Below are positions 55,670-63,311 of a stretch of DNA of 64,000 bases, piece by piece (position 1 is the stretch's first letter; each line of letters starts with the position of its first letter). The position numbers and the translations under genes were made by a program. Origin of the DNA: Shimia haliotis (GTDB lineage: Bacteria > Pseudomonadota > Alphaproteobacteria > Rhodobacterales > Rhodobacteraceae); NCBI RefSeq assembly GCF_900114415.1, contig NZ_FOSZ01000002.1, positions 310,001 through 374,000 of the forward strand, in the 5' to 3' direction. The notes under the pieces were generated by a model. It was not told the origin of the DNA and did not search any database. It worked only from the letters and a program-made list of their open reading frames with translations.

Positions 55670-56476
55670 CTATTTGAATGCCGCGCAGGGGTCTTCCCGA
55701 TCCACGGCATCCGTGACCAGCCACAGATCAAAAGGCTGTGACCTTTCTGGTGTCGCCTCAAATTGCCCGATGGACAATACGGTCACGCCACTGCCCATCA
55801 AGGCCGCCGCACCCCAATCGGTACGCGCATGTCCATTGCCGGTGATGACGGCCACGGGGCCGCCAGTGGCCTCAAGCGCCTGCGTCGCGGCCCGCGCCAA
55901 TGCCGCGTCACGCAACCGCTGCGCCAAAACCATTCCGGGCAACATATCTGCCGGCAAAGCGTCACAATGTGCCCTCATCTGCTTGGCTTCCCGCTCTGTT
56001 TGCTGGGCCTCAGGCAAGGGAGCCAATAGTCCAAACTCTTCAGCGCGCGGCCCAAAAACCGCCCCCACATCGCTGCCCATAACTGCAGCGCGCGCATCCT
56101 CGCGCGGAACCTGCGCCCCGTAAATTTCGGCGCCTGCACTGGCCTCAAAAACCGGATAGTACACAGAAAAATCAGGCCACCCGCTCTGCGCCCAATCCAA
56201 TGTCGCTGCCAATGCGTCCTGATTGCCAAGCAAGTCTGGCGTAACCTTGGCGGCCATCTCCGGCGTCAGCATCTCAAACACCACGGCACTTGGCCTTAAA
56301 GAGCGGAGGGCCAAAGCCTGATGCTCATGGTGATACACATTGTCATGAACCTCACCCAAGAAAACGACCTGAGCCTCAGGCAACGCACCCAGCGCAGCCG
56401 GTGAAATCTCCTCGGACCACGCGAGCAGCGGAACAACACACAGGGCGGTCGCCATCGCAGCAAGAGATCTTTTCAT
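55670..56476 (-). CDS. ChaN-like exported protein
   Basis: A 268-residue exported protein with a signal peptide (about 1-21) and a ChaN/PhuW-like haem-regulated domain (VFLGEVHDNVYHHEHQ at the start, VITGNGHARTDWG near the end). ChaN of Campylobacter is an iron-regulated haem-binding lipoprotein; here no good lipobox is seen, so it is probably soluble in the periplasm. The start at 56476 (GAAAGGACAG upstream) gives the signal peptide. No haem-uptake genes are adjacent. Confidence 0.8.
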   Translation of the reverse strand: MKRSLAAMATALCVVPLLAWSEEISPAALGALPEAQVVFLGEVHDNVYHHEHQALALRSLRPSAVVFEMLTPEMAAKVTPDLLGNQDALAATLDWAQSGWPDFSVYYPVFEASAGAEIYGAQVPREDARAAVMGSDVGAVFGPRAEEFGLLAPLPEAQQTEREAKQMRAHCDALPADMLPGMVLAQRLRDAALARAATQALEATGGPVAVITGNGHARTDWGAAALMGSGVTVLSIGQFEATPERSQPFDLWLVTDAVDREDPCAAFK

Positions 56477-56611
56477 GTCTGTCCTTTCGCAGGTCTTGAA
56501 CACTCTGGCAACAATAACTGATTATTTCACTCAACAAAACAACACAACGCCGCCCCTTGCGTTCGCCGTATCTTTTGCCAATCTACGCGCCATCGCAACG
56601 GGTGAGACCAG

Positions 56612-57133
56612 ATGCTGCCAAAACTAAGCTTGATCCTAGGGGGGGCTGCCTCCGGCAAGTCGGCCTTTGCCGAATCCCTTGTGACCGCAAGCGGCGCTCC
56701 TCGCGTCTATATTGCCACCGCGCAGGCTTTTGATGACGAGATGCGTGCCAAGGTCGCCGCCCATCTCGCCCAGCGCGGCACAAATTGGCGCACCATCGAA
56801 ACCCCTTTGGACGCGGCCGGTGCCCTCACGCAGGTGCATGAAACCGAGGTGGTTTTGCTCGACTGCGCGACCATGTGGCTGTCCAATCACCTGCTCGCCG
56901 AAAACGACATCTCCGCCGAATCCGACCGCCTGCTGAAGGCCCTTGAGGTCTGTGCAGGCCGGGTGGTGGTGGTCTCAAACGAAGTCGGCCTCGACGTTGT
57001 GCCAGACAACAAACTTGCCCGCCAATTCCGCGACGCCCAAGGCAAACTCAACCAAGCCATCGCAGCCCGTGCGGATCTTGCCGCGCTTGTCGTCGCTGGC
57101 TTGCCGATGGTGATCAAAGGAAACCTGCCATGA
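56612..57133 (+). CDS. cobU: Cobinamide kinase/cobinamide phosphate guanylyltransferase
   Basis: CobU (CobP) phosphorylates adenosylcobinamide and links GMP to it while the lower loop of cobalamin is assembled. The 173-residue protein has the P-loop GGAASGKS (9-16), the GTP-binding LLDCATMWLSN and the closing SNEVGLDVVPDNKLARQFRD. Its stop overlaps the next ATG by four bases. The window has no other cobalamin gene apart from the likely cobC partner. Confidence 0.95.
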   Translation: MLPKLSLILGGAASGKSAFAESLVTASGAPRVYIATAQAFDDEMRAKVAAHLAQRGTNWRTIETPLDAAGALTQVHETEVVLLDCATMWLSNHLLAENDISAESDRLLKALEVCAGRVVVVSNEVGLDVVPDNKLARQFRDAQGKLNQAIAARADLAALVVAGLPMVIKGNLP

Positions 57134-57708
57134 CCCGCCTGCATCTTGTGCGCCACGGACCGACCCATGCCAAAACCATGGTGGGCTGGTCCGATCTGCC
57201 TGCTGATTTATCAGACACTGCAGCGATCAGTCGCTTGTCCGATTTCCTGCCCGCATCTGGCCTTGTGATCTCGTCAGATCTGTCTCGCACGATTGCCACA
57301 GCCGACGCCATTCAAGGCACACGGCAAAGGCTTGATCATGATCCGGATCTCCGAGAAATCCACTTCGGCGACTGGGAACTTCGCAATTTCAAAGAGATAG
57401 AGGCCGAAGACCCCGAACGCATCCGCGCATATTGGGAACATCCCGGTGATGTGCGCCCCCCCAATGGCGAAAGCTGGAATGAGGTCGCCTCGCGCGTTGA
57501 TCGCGGCATTGATCGGCTGATTTCAAATCATACGGGCAAGGATTTGATCATTGTTGTGCACTTCGGGGTTATCCTGACCCAAGTCCAACGCGCCGAAAAA
57601 CTCACCGCCTCGGAAGTATTCGCCCACCGCATCGACAATCTGTCCGTGACCTCGATCCACATCGATGACAAGGCGTGGTCGTTGCAGCATATCAATCACA
57701 TTCCTTGA
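57130..57708 (+). CDS. Histidine phosphatase, probably alpha-ribazole phosphatase
   Basis: A 192-residue branch-1 histidine phosphatase. The catalytic RHG is at 8-10 and the second His at VVHFGV, with SSDLSRTIATADAI and LREIHFGDWE between. The four-base overlap with cobU supports the role of CobC, which removes phosphate from alpha-ribazole-5'-phosphate in cobalamin synthesis; the fold alone would also fit other phosphomonoesterases. Confidence 0.83.
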   Translation: MTRLHLVRHGPTHAKTMVGWSDLPADLSDTAAISRLSDFLPASGLVISSDLSRTIATADAIQGTRQRLDHDPDLREIHFGDWELRNFKEIEAEDPERIRAYWEHPGDVRPPNGESWNEVASRVDRGIDRLISNHTGKDLIIVVHFGVILTQVQRAEKLTASEVFAHRIDNLSVTSIHIDDKAWSLQHINHIP

Positions 57709-57767
57709 TACACCCCACCAAAATCTTTCTCTTTGCCAATAGCTAAGGTGCGCCTACCGTTGCGCGT

Positions 57768-58634
57768 ATGACCTATCATCTTCTTCTCGGCGATTACGCC
57801 TATTCGTCCTGGTCGCTGCGCGGCTGGCTCTTGTTTGAAAAATTTGACATTCGCCGCGATCAAACCATGGTCGATTTCTCCGACCAGTCTGTCGCAGAGC
57901 AACTGGCCCAATATGCCCCGGCCCGTACAGTTCCGACAATGATCACGCCAGAAGGCGCGGTTGTTTCCGACAGCCTCGCCATCGCAGAAGAACTTGCGTC
58001 CCGCCATCCCGACGCCGGCTTTTGGCCCACGGATGCCAAAGCACGCGCGACGGCCCGCTCTTTGGCTGCGGAAATGCATTCCGGCTTTATGGCGCTTCGC
58101 TCTGACTGCCCGATGAACCTGCGCCTGTCGTACGAAGATGCGTCTCCGTCCAAGGATGTGATTGCGGATCTCGCGCGTATCGAAACCATCTGGTCGCACG
58201 CACGAAAAACCTGTGCCGCCGAAGGTCCGTGGCTGTGCGGCGACTACTCCATCGCAGATGTCATGTTTGCGCCGGTCGCAGCACGCATCGCCGGTTATAA
58301 CCTGCCCGTCGGCAATGCAGCTGCTGCCTATGTGGCGGCGCATCTTTCCGATCCAGCTTTCCGCCGCTGGCGCGCGATGGGCATGGTGCGCGGTGCAACT
58401 CTCCCGTGGTATGCCAAGGACTACACCACACGCCCATGGCCTGGTCCCAACGCCCGTGCAGCGCGTGCCATCGACGAAGGCACGCCGGAGAACGCGACCT
58501 GCCCCTACTCGAGCAAACCATCCACTCACCTGATGGAAATTGACGGCCGGACCTTCGGGATGTGCAACGCGTTCTGTCGCGACAAAACCGTTGCTGATCC
58601 CGAAGCTTGGCCGGCATTCATGGCTCTGCTCTAA
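57768..58634 (+). CDS. Glutathione S-transferase family protein with C-terminal Cys cluster
   Basis: A 288-residue GST-like protein. The thioredoxin-like half begins LLLGDYAYSSWSLRGWLLFEKF and continues to SDSLAIAEELASRHP; the helical half runs to about residue 235. The tail (about 240-288) is not part of GST: it holds Cys245, His254, Cys266 and Cys270 in CPYS, then MCNAFCRDKTV, which resembles a YHS-like metal-binding module. The glutathione site and the tail may cooperate in metal or thiol handling. It stands alone, downstream of the cobC-like gene. Confidence 0.85.
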   Translation: MTYHLLLGDYAYSSWSLRGWLLFEKFDIRRDQTMVDFSDQSVAEQLAQYAPARTVPTMITPEGAVVSDSLAIAEELASRHPDAGFWPTDAKARATARSLAAEMHSGFMALRSDCPMNLRLSYEDASPSKDVIADLARIETIWSHARKTCAAEGPWLCGDYSIADVMFAPVAARIAGYNLPVGNAAAAYVAAHLSDPAFRRWRAMGMVRGATLPWYAKDYTTRPWPGPNARAARAIDEGTPENATCPYSSKPSTHLMEIDGRTFGMCNAFCRDKTVADPEAWPAFMALL

Positions 58635-58641
58635 GGGGGCG

Positions 58642-58690
58642 TTAACCATTCACTAACCAAAAGCCGCCTACCATCCTTAACAATTGTTAA
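58642..58690 (+). promoter_or_regulatory. CtrA-like sites upstream of comM
   Basis: TTAACCATTCACTAA (58642-58656) fits TTAA-N7-TTAA with one mismatch, and TTAACAATTGTTAA (58677-58690) is a perfect 14-bp palindrome with two TTAA halves spaced by six. In Rhodobacter capsulatus CtrA controls import genes including comM, so CtrA binding here is plausible. Both sites are imperfect. Confidence 0.45.
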
Positions 58691-58713
58691 CGGTTTTGAT
58701 GGGCGGCTTTTCC

Positions 58714-60228
58714 ATGGTGGCACGGGCCTATACGGTCGCATTTGAAGGGGTCGAGGCCCATCAGGTCGAGGTGCAATGCGCCGTCACTCCGGGGCTTCCG
58801 GCCTTTTCAATCGTCGGCCTGCCGGACAAAGCCGTCAGCGAAGCCCGCGACCGTGTCCGTTCGGCCCTCGCCGCTATGGCCATCGCCCTCCCCTCAAAAC
58901 GCATAACAATCAATCTGTCGCCAGCTGACCTTCCCAAAGAAGGATCTCACTTCGACCTCCCCATCGCAGTGGCCTTGCTGGCCGCGATCGGCATCATTCC
59001 ACAGGATGCCTCCGAAAGCGCAGTTAGCCTTGGCGAGCTCTCGCTTGACGGGTCGCTGGTTGCGGTCACTGGCGCGCTCCCCGCTGCTATGGCCGCCGCC
59101 GAAAAAGACCGCGCCCTGCTTTGCCCCAGCGCCTCCAGCCCCGAAGCCGCTTGGGTCGCAGCAACACAGGTGATCGGCGCAGGATCCCTCGCAGACGTGG
59201 TTCAGCACTTTTCCGGCCAATCCCCCTTGCCCCCCTCGGAACCAGGCGAAGTTCACAATGACCCCAGCACCGTCGATTTGCGGGATGTAAAGGGACAGGA
59301 ACGCGCAAAGCGCGCCTTGGAGATTGCCGCAGCGGGCCGCCATCACCTCTTTATGGTCGGCTCGCCCGGTTCGGGCAAATCCATGCTCGCAGCCCGTTTG
59401 CCAACCATTTTGCCCCCCCTCACGCCCGTCGAGGCACTGGAAACTTCCATGATCCACTCGGTCGCCGGCCTGCTGGACCAAGGCGGCATTTCACGCACTC
59501 GCCCCTTTCGCGAACCCCACCACACCGCCTCCATGGCGGCCATCGTTGGCGGTGGCCGCCGCGCCGCACCCGGCGAAATTTCCCTCGCACACAACGGGGT
59601 GCTGTTCATGGACGAGTTGCCTGAATTCTCTCGCCCTGTATTGGAAACCCTGCGCCAGCCAATCGAAACAGGCAAAGTTATGATCGCGCGGGCCAATGCG
59701 CATGTGACTTATCCGTGTCGCTTCATGCTGGTCGCCGCCGCGAACCCCTGTCGCTGCGGCCACATGTTTGATCCAGCACAGGCCTGCGCCCGCGTTCCCC
59801 AATGCGGCGAAGACTACCTTGGCCGTCTTTCGGGACCGCTGTTGGATCGCCTTGATCTGCGCATCGAAGTGCCGCCGGTGTCGTTCACCGACCTTGACCT
59901 GCCTGCCGATGGTGACACCTCGGAAGCCGTTGCCGCGCGAGTGAAAGGCGCCCGCGACCGCCAACTCAGGCGCTTTCAAGGGCACGATGGCATCCGCGCC
60001 AATGCCGATGCCCACGGTGGCTTGCTGGAGGAAATTGCGTCACCAGACGCCGAAGGACGCGAATTGCTCATGCAAGTTGCAGAGAAATTCGGCCTCTCCG
60101 CGCGCGGGTATCACCGTGTGATGCGCGTCGCGCGCACTATTGCCGATCTGTCCGGATCGAGCACCGTTCGCCGCCCCCATGTCGCCGAAGCCGTCAGCTT
60201 TCGCCTGAGCCCCGAGACAGGTCTTTGA
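58714..60228 (+). CDS. comM: YifB/ComM-family Mg chelatase-like AAA+ ATPase
   Basis: A 504-residue hexameric helicase that promotes branch migration in natural transformation and, in Rhodobacter, supports recipient ability for gene transfer agent DNA. Domains: N-terminal ChlI-like fold (from YTVAFEGVEAHQVEVQCAV), AAA+ core with Walker A GSPGSGKSM and Walker B FMDELPEFS, a Cys cluster at NPCRCGHM, and the Mg_chelatase_C domain at the end. The ATG at 58714 fits the family start; ATG at 58699 and TTG at 58684 are alternatives. CtrA-like sites lie upstream. Confidence 0.93.
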   Translation: MVARAYTVAFEGVEAHQVEVQCAVTPGLPAFSIVGLPDKAVSEARDRVRSALAAMAIALPSKRITINLSPADLPKEGSHFDLPIAVALLAAIGIIPQDASESAVSLGELSLDGSLVAVTGALPAAMAAAEKDRALLCPSASSPEAAWVAATQVIGAGSLADVVQHFSGQSPLPPSEPGEVHNDPSTVDLRDVKGQERAKRALEIAAAGRHHLFMVGSPGSGKSMLAARLPTILPPLTPVEALETSMIHSVAGLLDQGGISRTRPFREPHHTASMAAIVGGGRRAAPGEISLAHNGVLFMDELPEFSRPVLETLRQPIETGKVMIARANAHVTYPCRFMLVAAANPCRCGHMFDPAQACARVPQCGEDYLGRLSGPLLDRLDLRIEVPPVSFTDLDLPADGDTSEAVAARVKGARDRQLRRFQGHDGIRANADAHGGLLEEIASPDAEGRELLMQVAEKFGLSARGYHRVMRVARTIADLSGSSTVRRPHVAEAVSFRLSPETGL

Positions 60229-60323
60229 CATCTAATGTGCGGTTTTTCTTGAGTTTGTCGCGAGGCGCGATAATTCTTGGGTGTTTTGAATAAATTCACC
60301 ACAACTCAAGGAAGAAAAATTAC

Positions 60324-60845
60324 ATGGCTGACAAAAACGCATACACCGGTGAGATTCGTTTGTTTGGATTTAGTTTTACGCCGCTAAACTGGGCGCGGTG
60401 TGACGGTCAACTTCTAGATATCAGCAACAATCAGGAATTGTTTTCCCTGCTTGGAACTCAATTCGGCGGTGACGGGCGCAGAACATTTGGCCTTCCGGAC
60501 CTGCGCGGTCGGGTTGCTGTGCATCAAGGCTCCGGTCCCGGTTTGGGGCGTTATGAAATGGGGCAGAAGAGCGGCATGGAAATGGTCCAGCTGACGGAAC
60601 GGGAAATGCCGAGCCACACTCACGCGCCTCAAAGCTCTGATCAGCCTGGGAACAAACAAACCCCGTCCGGGGGCGTCTCCGCTGATGAAAACCACTCCGG
60701 ATTTGCTCTTTACGGGACGACGCCTGACGGGGTGATGCAGGAGACAACTTCAGCCGGTGGCAACATGGCGCACAACAATATGCAGCCTTACACAGTTGCC
60801 AATTATTGCATCTGCCTCAAAGGCATCTACCCCAACCGACAGTGA
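60324..60845 (+). CDS. Phage tail collar domain protein (Mdp-type)
   Basis: A 173-residue protein with the tail-collar fold of microcystin-dependent protein-like families: GEIRLFGFSFTPLNWARCDGQLL at the start, LPDLRGRV, then a PSHTHA loop and a Ser/Gly-rich stretch, and NNMQPYTVANYCICLKGIYP at the end. The domain forms trimers in phage tail fibres, but free-standing copies occur in bacteria. No other phage gene is near. Its A+T content is a little higher than its neighbours, which suggests horizontal gain. Function unknown. Confidence 0.85.
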   Translation: MADKNAYTGEIRLFGFSFTPLNWARCDGQLLDISNNQELFSLLGTQFGGDGRRTFGLPDLRGRVAVHQGSGPGLGRYEMGQKSGMEMVQLTEREMPSHTHAPQSSDQPGNKQTPSGGVSADENHSGFALYGTTPDGVMQETTSAGGNMAHNNMQPYTVANYCICLKGIYPNRQ

Positions 60846-60882
60846 GGCTCGCCCGCCTCAGTATAAAAGCAGACGTCAGGCG

Positions 60883-61821
60883 TTAACCCCCGCGCCTGGC
60901 TTCGATGGCTTCCCAGATTTTCTCGGCCACATTCACATCGTCAAACCGTTCCAATTCCTGAATGCCGGTGGGCGAGGTCACATTGATTTCGGTCAGATAA
61001 TCTCCGATCACGTCAATCCCGACAAACACCTGTCCTTTTTCCCGCAGCAACGGACCAATCGCCGCGCAAATTTCCTTGTCCCGCGCGCTCAATCCGATTT
61101 TTTCCGGCCGGCCGCCAACGTGCATGTTGGACCGCGTTTCACCCTTTGCTGGCACGCGATTGATCGCACCAACAGGCTCTCCGTCGACCAGTATCACGCG
61201 TTTGTCGCCATTGCTCACGTCCGGCAAAAACTTTTGCACAATCAAAGGTTCGCGGCTGAAACCGGTGAACAACTCGTGCAACGAGGTGAGGTTGCGGTCA
61301 TTGGCATCAAGCCGGAACACCCCCGCTCCGCCATTGCCATAGAGAGGTTTCAGAATCACGTCCCCGTGCTTGTCTTTGAACGCCTTGATGGTCTCGAGAT
61401 CCCGCGCAATCGTGGTCGGCGGTGTCAGTTCGGGGAAATCCAGCACCAAAAGTTTCTCGGGATAGTTCCGAACCCAGAAAGGATCGTTCACCACCAGCGT
61501 ATCTGGTGCCAGCCGGTCAAGCAAATGCGTCGACGTGATGTAGTGCATGTCAAATGGCGGGTCTTGCCGCAACCACACGACGTCCACTTCCGAGAGGTCC
61601 AGTCGCACCTCGGAACCGAGATCAACGTGATTGCCCACCTCGCGGCGCACCGTCATCCAGTGTCCACGCGCCGTGATCTGCCCCTCTTCATAGGCCAATT
61701 TATCCGGCGAATAGTAAAACAGATCATGCCCTCGCGCCTGCGCCTCTTCGGCGATGCGGAACGAACTGTCTGCGTTGATGTCGACAGACTGGATCGGATC
61801 CATCTGGAATGCAATTTTCAT
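60883..61821 (-). CDS. gshB: Glutathione synthetase
   Basis: GshB adds glycine to gamma-glutamylcysteine with ATP. The 312-residue protein has the ATP-grasp fold: [21 protein letters not shown] at the start, [11 protein letters not shown], and [17 protein letters not shown] and [14 protein letters not shown] in the ATP domain. The ATG at 61821 (GAGGGTGCC upstream) begins the family sequence. It is 60 bases from the end of the YraN gene and probably continues from it. Confidence 0.96.
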   Translation of the reverse strand: MKIAFQMDPIQSVDINADSSFRIAEEAQARGHDLFYYSPDKLAYEEGQITARGHWMTVRREVGNHVDLGSEVRLDLSEVDVVWLRQDPPFDMHYITSTHLLDRLAPDTLVVNDPFWVRNYPEKLLVLDFPELTPPTTIARDLETIKAFKDKHGDVILKPLYGNGGAGVFRLDANDRNLTSLHELFTGFSREPLIVQKFLPDVSNGDKRVILVDGEPVGAINRVPAKGETRSNMHVGGRPEKIGLSARDKEICAAIGPLLREKGQVFVGIDVIGDYLTEINVTSPTGIQELERFDDVNVAEKIWEAIEARRGG

Positions 61822-61884
61822 GAGCGGCACCCTCTTTTTGTGCCACATTCATGGCGCAAGCCGATCAGAGGTGCAATGCCTCCG

Positions 61885-62298
61885 TCATGCCGCCCACAAC
61901 GCATTCTCAAGAATGTGAATGCGCCCCAAATCGTCCATCAACGCCACATCAAACCGCATAGGGGTCAAAGCGCCCCCGGGCTCCTGTCCGACAAATTCTT
62001 CTGCGGCACGCATCAGACGCGCCATCTGCCGCGGCTGAAGCTGCCCGGATGCGCTTGCAAAATTCCGGCTTTTCTTCACTTCGACAAAGACCATCTCATT
62101 GCCGTTGCGCATCACCAGATCAATTTCACCGGCTTTGCCACGCCATCGCCGTTGCGCCACAGTCATGCCAGCCGCTTCATAGTGGCGCGCGACAGAGGCC
62201 TCCGCGGCCTGCCCTGCCAGATAATTCCTCTGGCCACGTCTTTGTCGGGACGGAAGAGGCGTTTGAGCCTCAGACACGTCGCGATGAAAATCAAACAC
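61885..62298 (-). CDS. yraN: UPF0102 (YraN-family) protein
   Basis: A 137-residue protein with a nuclease-like fold: GQAAEASVARHYEAAGMTVAQRRWRGKAGEIDLVMRNG, then MVFVEVKKS, the D-x(n)-E-x-K pattern of restriction-endonuclease-like folds (GEIDLV and FVEVK). Nuclease activity is suspected for the family but not shown. The start is GTG at 62298. It follows rsmI by 51 bases, as in enterobacteria. Confidence 0.9.
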   Translation of the reverse strand: MFDFHRDVSEAQTPLPSRQRRGQRNYLAGQAAEASVARHYEAAGMTVAQRRWRGKAGEIDLVMRNGNEMVFVEVKKSRNFASASGQLQPRQMARLMRAAEEFVGQEPGGALTPMRFDVALMDDLGRIHILENALWAA

Positions 62299-62349
62299 AC
62301 CAAACTCTCAACTACAAAACTCAACAACAACGCCCCAAAGGGTATCACA

Positions 62350-63216
62350 TCAGTCCGCCGTCTGTTTGAGTTTCAGGGCAAGTTGGTAAATTTTCCGTTT
62401 ATGACCACCATACGCGTCTGCAACTTCGGCGGCTGCATCGCGCACCGAAAGCCTCTTCAGAGCCCCTATCAAAGCGGCTTCGATTTCCTCAGGACTGGCG
62501 TCTTTGACCTGATTTCTCTCAATTAATACAACGATTTCTCCTTTCGGAGGAGCGTTGGCAACACTCTCGGCCAGGGTCTGCAAAGTGCCTCTCCGCACTT
62601 CTTCGAATTTCTTGGTCAGCTCGCGAGCCACGGCAGCCTGCCGCTCAGCGCCAAAGACCTCCATCGCGTCAATCAACATCGCGCCGATCCGCTTGGGGGA
62701 CTCATAAAACACCAGCGTGCCGGGAACGTCGGCCACCGCTTCCATAGCTGCGCGACGTGCCTTTTTCGCATTTGGCAAAAAGCCGGCAAAGAAAAACGCA
62801 TCCGTCGGCAAGCCAGCAAGGCTCAGGGCTGTGACAATCGCCGATGGTCCGGGCGCGGAGGTGACCAAAAAACCCTCTTCTGCGACGGCACGGGACAGGT
62901 GGTATCCGGGATCCGCAATCAACGGAGTGCCCGCCTCTGACGCATAGGCCACCGAGCGACCCTCAGCGATATGCGCCACCAACCGCGCACGGGATTTTTC
63001 TCCCGAATGGTCGTGGTAACTCACAACAGGCCGATCTCCGAGAGGCACCCCATGAATTTCCAGCAGTCGCTTCATCGACCGCGTATCTTCTGCCGCAATG
63101 ATGTCGGCTGAAGCCAAAATATCCAACGCCCGCAACGTAATGTCTCGCGCGGTCCCGATGGGTGTGGCGACAAAGTACAATCCCGGTTGCAAATGCACGA
63201 CTTGATGATTCCCCAC
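62350..63216 (-). CDS. rsmI: 16S rRNA (cytidine-1402-2'-O) methyltransferase
   Basis: RsmI methylates the 2'-OH of C1402 in the decoding centre with SAM. The 288-residue protein carries the tetrapyrrole-methylase signatures LYFVATPIGTARDITLRAL, AEDTRS, ASEAGTPLIADPGY and TSAPGPSAIVTALSLAGL, with the C-terminal KRKIYQLAL region. It starts 95 bases from the divergent LpoA-like gene. Confidence 0.96.
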   Translation of the reverse strand: MGNHQVVHLQPGLYFVATPIGTARDITLRALDILASADIIAAEDTRSMKRLLEIHGVPLGDRPVVSYHDHSGEKSRARLVAHIAEGRSVAYASEAGTPLIADPGYHLSRAVAEEGFLVTSAPGPSAIVTALSLAGLPTDAFFFAGFLPNAKKARRAAMEAVADVPGTLVFYESPKRIGAMLIDAMEVFGAERQAAVARELTKKFEEVRRGTLQTLAESVANAPPKGEIVVLIERNQVKDASPEEIEAALIGALKRLSVRDAAAEVADAYGGHKRKIYQLALKLKQTAD

Positions 63217-63311
63217 TGGACCCGCCCCTTCTTCCGTTTATTATCCGCGACATAACCAGAATCCGTCCGCGCCCAGCGGCCGCCCGCCAATCAGGGAATG
63301 GAGTTACTCCG

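Noticed and set aside
60324-60845. A prophage around the tail-collar gene.
   Set aside because: Flanking genes are core bacterial genes; no integrase, capsid, terminase or attachment repeat is seen.
60757-62526. A 589-codon plus-strand frame opposite gshB and yraN.
   Set aside because: It starts inside the collar gene and crosses several real genes; its composition is typical of an antisense frame.
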